Assembly: GCA_026168455.1 (NCBI GenBank) | Contig: CM047428.1 | Span: forward strand, 33,841,255-33,905,254 | Reading direction: 5' to 3' | DNA length: 64,000 nt | From: Theocolax elegans | Taxonomy: Eukaryota; Arthropoda; Insecta; Hymenoptera; Cerocephalidae | Part shown: positions 31,937 to 44,928 of the stretch, piece after piece | How the letters are laid out: each line of letters opens with the position of its first letter | Numbering within the stretch: the stretch's first letter is position 1 | The notes under the pieces: generated by a model | The model's input: only the letters and a program-made list of their open reading frames with translations | What the model was told of the DNA's origin: nothing | Database searches by the model: none | Position numbers and translations under genes: made by a program

Positions 31937-34900
31937 ATGGTTAAACTCACCGAGGAAATGGTCGCCGCTCGAACGCGAATGTCAGATTATACATCCGTCA
32001 AGAAACTTAATTGCTGGTAAATAATATTATTTACATATAAATCTACCCACATATTCTATTTTCTTTGTTGAATCAATTTTTTTTGTACATTTACAGGGGA
32101 ACAGAGTTAACCGATGTAAGCATTCTCAGGAAAATGCGAAATGTTCAAGTACTTTCTCTCAGGTAATTCTATAATTATTGACTTATATGATTAATATTGT
32201 CTTTTTAAACTTCTAAATTAGTAATCTTGGCTATCAATTTTATTGTTGTGTAACCGTAGATCTTTAATATTTCAATTAATGATTCAAATATTTTTATTTC
32301 TAAAATACTTGGTTTTCTTCTAAATTGATTGTATTAGCATTTATGTCATGGTCACATCCCACAGACAAAGAACTTGTTCTTCCTACACTTTTTACAGGTC
32401 CACCAATACCTTTTTCAAACATTCATAATAATATACTTAGATTATTAATTATTTAAAAGTATTTTGTTTCAATATAATTATTTTAAATTTAATTATTTGA
32501 TTTCTTATCTTAAAATGGCTAATCTATTACAAATTAATAATCTATAATGTAGTGATTCTTGATTGTCAAATTCTTGTCAAACAAATCTTATTATTTCTTT
32601 ACTTTTATTTATTATTTAATAATAATAAAGTTAACTATGGACTAAAATATACTTTTGTGAATAATATTGTTTTTACTCATTACATAAGTTAAATATATTA
32701 TAATTGTTATTATATTTTAGTGTCAACAATATTAATAGTCTTGCTGATTTTCAAAATTGTATTGATCTCAAAGACTTATTTGTTAGAAAAAATAACATTA
32801 AAAACTTGAATGAAGTTTGTTATCTTCAAGGACTTCCAAATTTAAGAAATTTATGGCTTGGAGAAAATCCTTGTGCAGAAGATGAAGGGTAATTAATAAA
32901 GAATGATAAAATTGTTAATAATAAAGATAATTATTAAATATTGTGTAATTAATCTTTGTTTAAACTTTTTGTACAGATATCGTTTAGCTGTAATTAAAGC
33001 TTTACCAAATTTAGAAAAATTAGATGATAAAATTATTACTCCTGAGGAAGTACAAAATGCAATGATTCGAGGAAAAAATTTAGTTCATCCATTAAATATT
33101 ATAAAAGCTGAGTCTTCTTCGCCAACATTTTGTCATGGCAGCCCAGAAGTAAGTTAATATATTTAATTTTTTATGCATTATATTCATTAACTGGGTGTAT
33201 ATCATAGTCAATATTTATCCTCTCTACTTCATCGCCAAACGCGATTATTAGTAATAAATTTCTAAATAAAAAAGCATGTGAAAAAATAAGAGGTGAAGTG
33301 TCTTTGTTTATTAATAATCTAATTATGTGCTGAATTTGAAACTGAAATATTATTGTGTTTTCGAGAAAAGTGTTGCCAAAAATGTGAACCTAACCTCAAC
33401 AAAGTGAAAAGATTTGATATTTTTGGTAAGATTTTTTTCGAAAATGCAATAATATTTCAATCTAAAATTCAGCAGTTAGATTATTGATAAATGAAGGTGC
33501 CACTTCTATTATTATTTGATGTACTGTTTTATTTTTTTATTAATTTATAATCACAAATTGAGTATGTAACCCCCTTAAAATTGACAAAATAATATTTTAA
33601 AAAGTATTAATAATAGGTTATCATAAATTATTTTTGTTTGATGTACTGCTTATTCTTGTTCATTTGAACATTAATAGATACTTTGTATATTAGATTGTAA
33701 TGACTAAATTCTCAGAAGATCAAGATATGGATCAAAGGCAAAATTACAGTTCTTCGGATGAACAAGTAAGTTACTTTCTTTAATTATAATTTGAATGTTT
33801 TTAACTGAAAATCAGCTTTTGTTTAGATGTAATGTAATCCATAATATTGTAATATGTAAATTTAATATATTAACAAATTAATTTTTTTAGAGGAGTTATG
33901 ATGAAACACCAACTTTAGATGAGTACCAAGAGACTGATAAACGTAATGCTAATTATAATACTTCACCTGTTCATCAATATCCATTAAGTAATCGATTTAT
34001 TTATGAGGTATATATACATTTATCTATAAGTAAATCATTATGCTGACTTAACACTCATAGTGTTTAATAATTTATACATTAAATATAAAGCAATTAAGAA
34101 TTATATGTTTGCAATCTACCATAAAATCTGTTTGCCTCCTGTGATCTGCCTATTAATTTTAGTACAATGTATATTTTTCTTTATTAAATTGTTTTGTAAT
34201 TTACAATAATGTTTCCTTATCAGTTACTTTTAAATTATATGTTTTATGCTTTGTCAAACATTTTTTTGTAAACTTGTTTTATCACATGGGTATATATTTA
34301 TAAAATTTTTTATTGATTTCAATAGTTTTCATATTTTGTCTTGCACTAACAGCAAAATGGCCGTACTAAAAATATGGATAATAATTCACATAACAGCAGC
34401 TGTGTAGAAATCTCTCCTACATCTAAAAGTTTTGAAATTCAGCAGGTGAATCACATCTAAATTGTATACTAATTAAATAACATTAACTTGGATATGAAAA
34501 TTTATTTTTAATTTTGTAAAATTTCATTTATATGTATATTAGATCAAAAAACTTTTTTCATTAAACTTACATATCTTTTTAGGATTCCAATGATCAAACT
34601 GTTTTAAGATATAATGGTGATTACGAAGATTCATATCAAAGAGTTTACACTTCATTGTCACCTCGGATGCAATGTCAAACTGCTGACGGCGTTGATGATA
34701 AACAAATTGAATTTAATGAATCTCCAAGGCCACCATCAGCACAATCAAAATGTGGAGTAACATCTCAAAGTGTGGACAGAGTAAATCTGTTTATGATACA
34801 TATATGATTTTAAATGTCAAAATACTATAATTTTAATAATGAACTAAAGTACATTAATTAAAACAATTATGTTTTTTTATCTTCTAAGACTATTGTTTTA

Positions 34901-35701
34901 AAAATTACAGTTTTAAAATTCAAATACTCAGAAAAACAGTACTTTTTGTATCATATTTGAATTTTCGTTATTTTGAATTATGCATGGAGTATTGGATAGT
35001 TGTTGGCAAAAGGTTTTTAAGAATTAAAACAACAGTTAAACATATAATTTATGTTCTTAATATTTTTTTTTATTTTACAGGATATCAATCAGTCATTCAG
35101 TTGGTCAAAGCACACTGAAAAGAACAAACGAAGAACACAGTTTCAATATCAAAGAAGACCAGTAACAAGGGTAAGTTCATTAGTTATGAAAAATAATAGT
35201 TGAATTTATGTCTGTATATTTTGTATTTGTGTATTTGTATCTGTATATTTGTATATTTGTATCTGTGTTTAAATAATTTGTATTAATAATTGTATGTGAT
35301 AAATTTCATATATATTTACATTCTCACATATTGTACGAATGGAAAAGCTGATTAATTATTATATACCTAAATATTTTCCACATACATTAACCCTTATACT
35401 GTTATTTTTTATGTATAATTATTTTAAAAATAATAACATCAAATTAAAAGTTTTAATAACTTTATTGCAATTATAATTAATTATTGCTTTTACTTATACT
35501 ATAAAAAGTTAAAATAATTAGAGTTTACCAATATTTAATATATTTTATTGTTATATTATATTATATTATATTTTAATGCAATGCTTTCAGAACTCAAACA
35601 TTTTATCAGCTGTACTTTGTTTGGTAAAAGAATTAGACTACCCAAGTCTGGAAGTGGTAGAAATGGCAGTGAGGAGTCGCATTGATGAACTGGAGGAATG
35701 A
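31937..35701 (+). CDS. CFAP410: CFAP410 (C21orf2), LRR ciliary protein, ten exons
   Basis: Exons by GT-AG sites and frame: 31937-32016, 32097-32162, 32721-32888, 32977-33148, 33694-33765, 33891-34007, 34353-34445, 34583-34780, 35081-35170, 35591-35701; 1167 nt, 388 residues. All junction phases agree. The N-terminus MVKLTEEMVAARTRMSDY and KKLNCW match the family start, followed by leucine-rich repeats (LRKMRNVQVLSL, LKDLFVRKNNIKNL, LRNLWLGENPC) with an LRR cap (YRLAVIKALPNLEKLDD). The C-terminal helix (LSAVLCLVKELDYPSLEVVEMAV) matches the oligomerisation helix of the human protein. In vertebrates CFAP410 acts with NEK1 at cilia and in DNA repair. The disordered middle encoded by exons 5-9 is longer than in the 256-residue human protein. 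It lies tail-to-tail with UHRF1. Confidence 0.93.
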
Positions 35702-35734
35702 TGTTTCTGACACCATTCCCAGCTGATCCAGGGA

Positions 35735-36244
35735 ATGGTGCACCAAAGAAACTTCCCCTGTGGTAATCGTAGCGCGACAGTTCCAAGTCCGGAATATTCA
35801 GACTCTCTCGATTCAACTTTGACTTATGACACCAGTAGTCACAATCTTAAAATGAAGGAATCATCTTCCAAAGAAGTGAGTCGTGATAGCAGTACCTGCC
35901 GTGTACACACTGACATCTCCACTACTACACTTACCTGTCCTAATGAGTTTGCCAATCGCCTCAAAGTCTCGCATACCTGTGCTCAAGCTAAGAAAGACGA
36001 TTCTCGAATTCACTGCGACGAGGAACGCCGTGTTGCCAGTAGCGGTAGTATTCTTGCCAATCGACTAGCGCAGTTCTCTCACAATTTCCTTTTACACTCC
36101 AACCAGGACCTTGGATGTAAGGCCTCAAATTTTGAATTAACTCAGGACTGTGTGAAAAGAGTCAAAAGCCCTGATGTTAGGAATCCTCAATCTCACTCGC
36201 GCTATATTCAGTCATCCAAAGGTACCTGGACTTACAACTTTTGA
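35735..36244 (+). CDS. 169-codon ORF just downstream of CFAP410, unknown
   Basis: Starts 33 bases after the CFAP410 stop, in another frame, and is open for 169 codons where the surrounding sequence is very AT-rich; this stretch is much closer to even composition, like coding DNA. Ser/Thr-rich with scattered Cys (RDSSTCRVHTDISTTTLTC) and two similar pieces, FANRLKVSH and LANRLAQFSH. No known domain, signal peptide or membrane segment. The upstream frame is closed by TGA at 35708. It could be a second cistron on the CFAP410 mRNA, an alternative 3' exon, or a decayed copy of another gene. Polyadenylation-like AATAAA follows near 36545. Confidence 0.4.
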   Translation: MVHQRNFPCGNRSATVPSPEYSDSLDSTLTYDTSSHNLKMKESSSKEVSRDSSTCRVHTDISTTTLTCPNEFANRLKVSHTCAQAKKDDSRIHCDEERRVASSGSILANRLAQFSHNFLLHSNQDLGCKASNFELTQDCVKRVKSPDVRNPQSHSRYIQSSKGTWTYNF

Positions 36245-38309
36245 ATGACTATAATTTTTCGAATATCAAACGAATCAATCTAATGGTTTTATTACCAACG
36301 AATAAGCGTTTATTAATATTATGTTACTCCATTATTTAAGAAAGTTTTAAATCACAGCTAAAGTAACTAAATTTTTAGTTTTAATATTGATAACATTGCT
36401 TTATTGCGTAATTTTTCTTTTTCACTTTCATAAGTAAAATTCAGTAAAATATGAGAAAATAATTCAATTAATTACTAATTAGACTACAAGAACTTTATTT
36501 TTTATTAAAAGTAGTGCAATTATAATGTGTTACAAATTTAACTTAATAAATAAAAAATGTAAAACTACTGAAAATTACTAATGTCAATAAATGTGTTATG
36601 TATGGTTTGGATTTTCCAATCTAATTCCCTACAATAAACAAACTCATGCAAAAATAAAAATAACACAGCTTGTGATTGTTTTACTAATTTTATGCATATT
36701 GATTGACATTATTTTTTACAAACATTTAATTGTTTTCAAAGTATTCAATTCATGATAAATTATACTTACAATTATATCAGATGAATATAGAATGAGTTTA
36801 TATACAATGATAAAATTTATGTATGAAAATTTTTACCAATATTAAATAATATCTGCTCTAGTGAAAATTTTTGTATGACATACTGTTTTAAACACTTTTA
36901 AAAAGTGTGTAACAGTTTTAAACTGTTATGTACAGTTTATAACAATTTTTAAGTGTGGAAATTTAAATGTGTACTACAATTATATACAAATACTTGCGTC
37001 AGGCGCTATCGCGCCTTTTGATTTTATACATTTATATACAAATTGATATAGCTTTTGACATATTGAAAATGTGATTTAGTGAATAAATTACTAATTAATA
37101 ATTTATATTAATGCGAATTTTCAGAATCAATGAAAAGATTTATAATTGTTCGTAAATGTTTAAAACTGTTTACAATATTGCATAACTGTTAAGCATTATT
37201 GTACACAGTTGTAATTAATTATACAATCTTTTATAATTATTACTTTATGTAATGCACAGAAATTTTACATTTATCTGTTTTTCTGTAAATGTAATAAACC
37301 TTATATAATTATTCATAATTGTATATAACTGTGTATATTAGCATACTAATATTAGTAATGGTGTATATAATTATTATTCACATTCAAAATTTCACAAAAA
37401 ATCGCAATTATAAACAGTTTTACACGGTTAAAAGCTGTTACGCATAATTATATGCAAATTCGATTTCTATTAGGGTATATGATGAATGTTTTAAAATTTA
37501 AGTTGAAGCACATATATACTGAATATTTTATTATTTTTTTAACATCTTGCCAAAATCATGTTTCTACATATTTATTGTTGAGATTGTTTTATTTTTTAAA
37601 TTTATTAGTTATAATGTTGTTTTATGAACTAATAATACTTTTCACCCAAACCATCTGAAAAGTTCACTGTATTGACTTCTAACGGTGGAGTATAATTGCA
37701 TTTTATTCCCGAAAATAAAAATATTTTTTACTCCCAAGATTCACGTTGCCGTTAATATAAAAATAGTAGACAACACAGTTTTAGCTAAGACTTGAAATTT
37801 TTTGATCATATGGAGCCAAAAAATATAATTAAAACAGAAACATTTAAATTGATATACAAAAGAAGAAAACATTAGATCGTCGTTGATGTCAATTAAAGTC
37901 ACCTTTTCTAGGATGATGAAGGTGAAAAATTTTATCTACATGCACTTTGGGAGGAAAAGGTCATTTTAAAATAATCTTAAATTAACCTTCATGCACGGGA
38001 ATAAACGCCTATTTTGCTCCCATAGTGCATAAATAACTATTAATTAATTTCATAATCAATGTTTTATTTTATTTTTCACATACATAAGTTAATCAAATGT
38101 TTTTCTAAATTCATGCCAATTTGACATTCTAAGTAAAGAAACTTGTAAAAATAAGACAGTTACTGTTTTAATGAATTTTATGTAGAGATAATTACGAGAA
38201 TAAGATAGATGGCTGGTCCCATTTAATCAAGTAGCGCGCCAACGTTAGGAGGCAAATAAGATATTTAATAAAAAAATGATACCTGTACATCATCTATATA
38301 TATGTACAC
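36245..38309. other. AT-rich intergenic DNA with AACTGTT motif array
   Basis: 3' flank of CFAP410. 36880-37450 has many AAACTGTT/AACAGTTT motifs in both orientations (for example AACAGTTTTAAACTGTT at 36911-36927). The hairpin cassette half-copy lies at 36991-37019. A 68-codon frame at 37452-37658 is hydrophobic and probably chance. Confidence 0.5.
36991..37019 (+). repeat. Hairpin cassette, copy 2 (half)
   Basis: TACTTGCGTCAGGCGCTATC and following GCGCC match the second half of the cassette at 30966-31018. Confidence 0.7.
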
Positions 38310-39316
38310 CACCCATCTATCACTTTTGTCATACCTAAACCAAAATCGGCTAAACTTAAAAGTTTAATAACTTTGTCCAAAATTACTGTAGAAAAAAAAC
38401 TGGTTAACGTATTAAAGGGTATTTCAAAACACTTTCATTTAACAGCAACAAAAGATAGAAAGATTAAAAATTAAATTTTTATAAATAAAAGATAAACAAC
38501 GAAAATTTCTATTGTTTTTACTCTTATTTAACTTTACTCCAAAAAAGAACAAATAATCTTACGATCGAAAATCCACCACAAATTTAAAGGTTATACCGTT
38601 ATCTTTAAAATGGCACCTTACAGCTTTTTGAATACGATATTTTTTACCGGAGTAATAAACATTTTGTAAAAAAGTGTTATTTAAATATTTCATTATCTTC
38701 ATAATAACACGTTTAAAAAATGCTAAATATAAAAGAGGTTTATTTTCGGAGAAAATATAATAAAATAAAACAATGGTAAAAATAAATTTTTTAACTTTTT
38801 TTATACTTTTTGATGTATTTAGCGGTTTCCTATAATAAATTATAAAAATGATAACAAGTAACGTAAATAAAGTAATTTTTTTTCGTAAGTTGAACATTTT
38901 TTTAAAATTGTTTTTGTTTTAATGTATTTTTATATTTTTCATCTAAAAATAAACCTTTTTTCTATACCGTGTACTCATCAACATAAAAAGAAATTAAAAA
39001 AATTTTCAAAAAATGCTTAGAACTGCGATAAAAAAAAAACGTTGTACAAAGAACTGCGAAATATCATTGTAAAGCGGCGCAATCTTGCGTTGGTTTTTTG
39101 ATCGTAAGTTTATTTTTTCTCATTTAGCGTAAGGTTGAATGATAAAAAAAAATAAAAATTTTCGTTGTTTGTTTTTTATGTGTAAATACACTCCAATTTT
39201 TAATATCCTTACGTACGTTATTAGTTTCTTATCCTATTCTAATTTTGGACGAAGTAATTAAACTTTTAAATTTAAATAATTTTGGTTTACGTATGACAAA
39301 AATGATTACGGGGGGG
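38310..39316. mobile_element. About 1-kb foldback/MITE with inverted arms
   Basis: Arms at about 38320-38530 and 39140-39316: TTTTGTCATACCTAAACC on the left matches TTTTGTCATACGTAAACC in reverse complement on the right, and ACGAAAATTTC on the left pairs with GAAATTTTCGT-like sequence on the right. The interior is AT-rich; a 112-codon minus-strand frame (38559-38897, Lys/Phe/Ile-rich) is not recognisable. Confidence 0.55.
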
Positions 39317-39562
39317 TATAATACTTAATTAAAAATTCAAATTTCGCGCCACAAAATAGCAGACGAAAAAACAACTAATTTATTTACTAACATTTACTTA
39401 TAATAATTAATAAGAACAAACTTACGCAAAACCAGAACTTAGTTGCCCTCCTGGCTTTGCGTAAATTTGTTTTAATTAATTGTTATAAATAAATTAGTCG
39501 TTTTTTTATCTGCTATTTTGTGGCGCGAAATTTGAAATTTTAATTGAGTATATGACATCCCC
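39309..39562. mobile_element. 254-bp MITE with TTA flanks
   Basis: Long inverted arms: CAAATTTCGCGCCACAAAAT near 39338 matches the reverse complement near 39520. The ends are C/G-rich (CGGGGGGG left, ATCCCC right) and TTA lies on both sides (39306-39308 and 39563-39565). A 3-bp TTA duplication is typical of PIF/Harbinger. It overlaps the end of the previous repeat, so the boundary between the two is uncertain. Confidence 0.6.
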
Positions 39563-41403
39563 TTAATGGGTATGTGTATATACATATATTTATTCAATCA
39601 CTGAATATTCTACAATAAACATTACGGCCTCATGGCAGTGTAAATATATGTTGTTTTTGTTTGTAAATCAGGTAAATATATATTTTCCTTCCATTAGTTT
39701 TCGTAAAAACCTCAAATAAAAATTTTTAATTTGCCCAAATATATATTTTATAGATTTTTGCAATTTCGCTAATTTTGTTACTCCAAATTATTGTTATTTA
39801 ACTGGTTAACTATATACCAAGTTTTATCTAAATCCATTGAGAAACATGAAAATTATTCGATTTGATGATATATGAGCATTTGTAGCCATTTTGAGTCGGC
39901 CGTTTTGGATACGCCATGATGGATTTTGCAGTTCTATTGCTAAAATCGGATTTACAGTCCCAAAAAACTAAAGTGTATCAAGTTTATTTATATACAGACA
40001 GAATGTATCCAATTGTTTTTGAGCATATATATATATGATACAGTACCATTTAACCAGTTTTAAGAAAACTAATTGTACAAAGATAACTGCAATATCATGA
40101 GACATTAATATTATGGTTTAATAGGTATTATGTACAAAAAAGACATATTTTGGCAAATTGTATCAAATATATTATATGGATTAAGTGATTTTTCACTTAC
40201 TGAATAAACTTACTAAAAGTACAGTTGGAAGCAGTACTTAAGAAAAAATATTATTATTTCTATTAATTTACTGTGTCGTATGTCATTCATAAACTTTTTA
40301 AATATATAAATTAATGCTATATGAAACGTTTTATTATTTCTATTACCTTATTAATAATCAGTGGATAAGAGTTGCATGCCTTTACAAATTATAATTTTTA
40401 TTTTTATGTAAAATTTTAGTAGCAAAATCATATGTATCCATAAAATTTATACCCATTATACTAATTTGAATAGGTTTTTACTCTCTTCATATATGACACT
40501 TACAGGTCAGTCATATAATATGACTCTTCTAAATGCTTTATTTTCACAAAGCAAAGACAATGGTAAATTCAATACTATTACTTTTAGCTTAATAATTCAT
40601 TTATTTTAATAATTAAAATGAAATGTTAGTTAAAAACTTTTGTTAATTTTTTACCAGTTTTGATTTAACACACTAACATAAACAATAATAATTGTACTGC
40701 AATTTTTTATAATCATGTGCATAGTGAATACAAGCTATTTTATTATATTTTATTATTGTATTTAAAAAATTGAATGGAAATCAAGAATTTATAAATTATT
40801 AAAATAGTTTAATTAAAAAAACCACAAATCATAATGTTGCTCTTTACATTCTACCAAGCCATATAAAAATTCTTACTTCATCAGAGCTACAGCAGAAACA
40901 TGTGTAAATATTAGTGTTATACATTTTTTGCTAATACAGTATGAATTAGATAAAAAAAATTTTCAATATAAAGTTCATTATTTACTATTTATATTTAATT
41001 TTAATGTTTATAATGGAATTGTGTAAATATTTAACTCAAGAATTTATTTTCTTAATTTATTATATATAAATCACATTAATTATAAATTTATAAGTAATGG
41101 ATAGTTAAATTCGTAGACTACATAAATTATAATTATAAATAAATATAAATTATACAATTATTATGAAAATGTATATTTTAATATATAATATAGATTATAA
41201 AAAATTCATAATTTCATTACTAGATTTAAAAATTCAATATTATTCAAATTCATTATCATTATCTAAATACAAAAAAGTAGAATAGCAAAAATTAATTATC
41301 AAACATTGTAAATAAATTTATTACTTTTCTTTAAAATATTTAATACTGTTATTTAGAGCAAAATAGAAATTAAATAATTTTCTAAATGAAACTACTGTGT
41401 AAT
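39563..41403. other. AT-rich intergenic DNA, 3' flank of UHRF1
   Basis: No ORF of note. It should contain the UHRF1 3' UTR next to 41404; no particular polyadenylation site can be singled out in the AT-rich sequence. Confidence 0.5.
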
Positions 41404-43860
41404 TTATCTACTACTGTCATATCCAGGAAACATAAATAGTAAAATTGTTTGAAGAGTTTCATTAATGTTCATTTCATAACTCCTGTCTAATGATCTTCGG
41501 CACATTGGGCAAGCATAAGTATTTGCTTGAAAACTACGTTGTAGACATGTGAAACATATATTATGAGAGCATGGAGTGGTAACAGGCTTTAAAACTAAAT
41601 CATGACAAACAATGCAAGCAAATTCTATAGAAATTTTTTCAAAAAATGCTTGTTTCCCTTCAGACACAAAATTTTTACATTCATTCCACATTTTTTCGTT
41701 AACCACATCTGATTTTATTAGATCTTTAATTTCTTTACTTAAATTAAAAATAATTTTTTGCTTTTTATTTGTAGATGTAATATTACACACAAAGTCTTCA
41801 TGATCTGATTTGCGCTTTTTTACTCCAGTTTTTTTCTCTTGAGCCTCCTGATAACCTTCAGGGTAAATCATTTCCAATCCAAGCTCAGTTACTCTCTTTT
41901 TACCTTTCAGTGTCCAAGGTGCTGGGGTTGGATCATCTCTTTTTAATAAATAGCGCCATACTTTGAAGCCACTTTGGCCTGCTTCTGGCCAATATTTTAC
42001 TACTTTATAAATTCCATCATATCTATTTCCATCATGTGGCGCATACTTACTATGTTTGGAAAGTTTAAAGTTTCTTACTACACGAATAGGCAGACCTGCT
42101 TTCCAATTAGTTGCTTCTGCTCCAATTTCATCATTTACTGTAGCATTACAATTTAAAGCCAAAGCTCTATTCATTAGAGTTAATTGTTGATCACAACTTT
42201 GTTTTGCAGTTCGTTTATTTCCAGATAAATCTCTTCCTCCAGAACCTGTGTACAAAAATTCTTCACCATTGTCAACATCATCTTCGTAACCTCCAGACAA
42301 AACTATAGAGTAAGCACAGTCATCTGCACGCCCATGAATCCCAGCTACATGAGGTCTATGAACACCAGCTTCTGATACTTGAAACCTAAATTTCCATAAT
42401 GTACCAACTTCTATACCTGGAATAGGACCTTTATGATTCAGTGGAACAAGAGTACAAATTTTTGTCCTTCCAACGCATGCCATACCTTTACCCCAGTCTC
42501 TATTAGTACCTACAACTTTACTGTGCTTCTTTTTTGTAACAACTTTCTCACCAACTTTAACAATTTCATTTGAATTTACTTTACAATGTGGACAGTACCA
42601 ATCATCATCTGTAGGTAATTCAGTCAAAGGAGGGACTAAACAATGCAAATGGTAAGCATCGTCACATTCATCACATAATAACGTAAGATGAGGATTATCT
42701 TTTTTACCACATACTGAACAGCTACATTCTTTACATTTTCGTTTTGAATCGTCATTGCAATAGCTACATTTAGGAGGTAGTTTCCTCCTTGTTTTTGGAA
42801 TACGAGAAATTGTCAAGTCATTATCTCTGTCATTGTGTGGGATCGGTTTTTCTATCCTGAGTATCTCAAGTTTTGTATTAACAATACAGTTTTCAATGGA
42901 TCTACTGCCATCTCCAAAGTGTATAGTACCAGTTAGTTCTTTCAAACTTTTGGTATTTTTAATTTTTGATATTGTAAAATCATACCAATTTCCTATATCA
43001 CCTGGTTTTTCTAAATTATAATTCAACATAACTTTTTGTTCAATGTCTAAATCGTTGAAGTTTAAAACTTTCCATGCTCTAGGTCTAATAGATTTTTCTT
43101 CAACATCAAATGGTTCATCGCTATTTGCATCATTTAAATCCCATTTAACTTTATAAAATAATTTTCCAGATTTGATAAATATTTTTAAAATTAGTGCTTC
43201 AAACCAAGCTCCAAAGCTATTGTCTGTACAATCAATAGAATCTCCAATTTTGTAATATTTACTGCAAGCATTAATCTCTTCTTCTAAATCTAAATTTTGC
43301 TTATTTAATTCATTACCTGCAGAATTTTTTTTCTTTTCAGATACAGTTTCTGTTTCTGATTTTATCATTACCTGCAAAAATTTAACAATTGAGAAGATGT
43401 AATAAGTTAGAAAGGGGATGCTAAATTGCAATACTTATATTTGCAGGTTTAAAATTGTACAAAGAGAATTTTCAATTTTATGAAATTGTAAGAGTTGTCC
43501 CTACCAGTATTTATTAAAATCTAGGAGAGGGACAATTTGTACAATTTCGATAAAATATTAATAATTTAATTTGTAAAGTTTGAATATGTAAATGTTGGTA
43601 AACTAAATATAAGTTTTTAGAGGTTAAGATTAATTTAAACGAGAATAACTTACCTGGATCACATTATTTATGTTAATGCTATAATCGTACAAAGTGCAAT
43701 CATCTTCAAGATGTTTCCCACGGAAAAATAGTTTTTGCTTATTTTTCGCAATCCCAAATTCACACTCGATGTCATTTTTAAGCATATCAATTTTCGTCAA
43801 TTTCGAGACATTGAGTACAGTTTTCTTTTTACCATCTATAGTAAGTACTTGCACATACAT
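41404..43860 (-). CDS. UHRF1: UHRF1, E3 ubiquitin ligase reading histone and hemimethylated DNA
   Basis: Two exons on the minus strand: 43860-43654 and 43371-41404, donor GTAAGT and acceptor TTTTGCAG, phase 0, 724 residues. Domains: ubiquitin-like 1-72; tandem Tudor about 109-244 (FGAWFEA, WYDFTISKIK); PHD about 271-332 (CSYC ... CDECDDAYHLHC ... WYCPHC); SRA/YDG about 384-557 (GPIPGIEVGTLW, GVHRPHVAGIHGR, SGNKRTA finger, YDGIYKVVKYW); C3HC4 RING about 655-694 (CIVC ... CSHNICFTC ... CPMC). In animals UHRF1 binds hemimethylated CpG through SRA and H3K9me through Tudor-PHD, ubiquitinates H3 and recruits DNMT1 in the nucleus. All key Cys/His are present. The unspliced frame that extends upstream of exon 2 is intronic. 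Slightly shorter than the human protein (793). Confidence 0.96.
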
Positions 43861-44928
43861 GTTTATTTAAATCAATTAGAATACTCTTATTTAGAATATC
43901 ACTTAAAACTTGTAATCGTAGATAAAATTAATATGTGAATTTAGAGTTAGATCATGTATATATCTAAAAAATTTTGGAGCATTGAACAAAGCATGACAAT
44001 TGGCGGGAAAATGGTTTTTGATGACAGAAAATATAGAAATATGGAGGTTCCTCCTTCGAGACAACGCGCCGCGCCACCAAACTAGTCGTCGTCGAAAGTA
44101 GCGAGGAGCGCTCAGCGCTGAGCGCTGTGCTGCGCGCTGCGCGCACACCGTTCCAAAAGAAGGACCGTTCCACGGACCGACCCTACCCTAGCCCGACGAC
44201 CCTTCGAAATATAATAAAAAAAATGTTAATCGACGTATTTTAAATTGTACTTTTTAAAAAAAAAAATTATCAAATGTACCTCCGTAGTTTTTTAGAAAAT
44301 AAATCCTAAAGTACCAGAACATTAATCTGCCAATAGCTCCTTTTAAAGTGGTTTTAACGTTCTATTCTATTCTATTTGTGTTATGTGGCACCACATGTCT
44401 GTACGGCCATCGACAAGCGGCTGTGGTTTTAACTTTAAAGGAAATGTGCAGAATAATTATATCTTTTTTATACTTAATTGTACCATCGTTACTTTTGCAA
44501 AATAATATACTAACATAAATAAAAAATTAAAAAAAATTATACTGACAAAATGCAACTATATTTCTAGCCACTGCGCATGCGCGGTCACCGAAAATACGAG
44601 ACGCATGCGTAGGAGCTTTCTTATGGCGCGTTATTTAAAAGTCATGAAAAGTTCAACAAATGCTCAAAAGATGTTATAAAAAATAGTCAACGATGTATTT
44701 TCATTTATATTTCATAGTCTTTACAGAAAATTTAATTGTACCACCTAAGATTACGAGAAAAAAAAGTTATTGCCAGGTTACAGACGGTAACATTGGAAGC
44801 AGCGTGTACAACAGTCGTTTAACAATTAAAAGACAAATTAAATATTCTTTTTTGTTTGTTCTCAATAGTATCATCATTAGATGGTAAGAGAGTTTATCGT
44901 TCATCACAAGAAGTTTTGTTACAATAAA
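43861..44928 (-). promoter_or_regulatory. UHRF1 upstream region with CpG-rich island
   Basis: 44060-44160, about 200-300 bases upstream of the start codon, is CpG-rich with repeated GAGCGCT/AGCGCTC palindromes. A CTGCGCATGCGCGG motif at about 44573 resembles an NRF1 site. There is no clear TATA box. Assignment as promoter is inference from position. Confidence 0.4.

Noticed and set aside
38559..38897. 112-codon minus-strand ORF
   Set aside because: Lys/Ile/Phe-rich composition expected by chance in very AT-rich DNA; no motif.
43372..43431. UHRF1 start at MQFSIPF
   Set aside because: These codons are intron sequence before the acceptor; the UBL exon at 43654-43860 supplies the real start.
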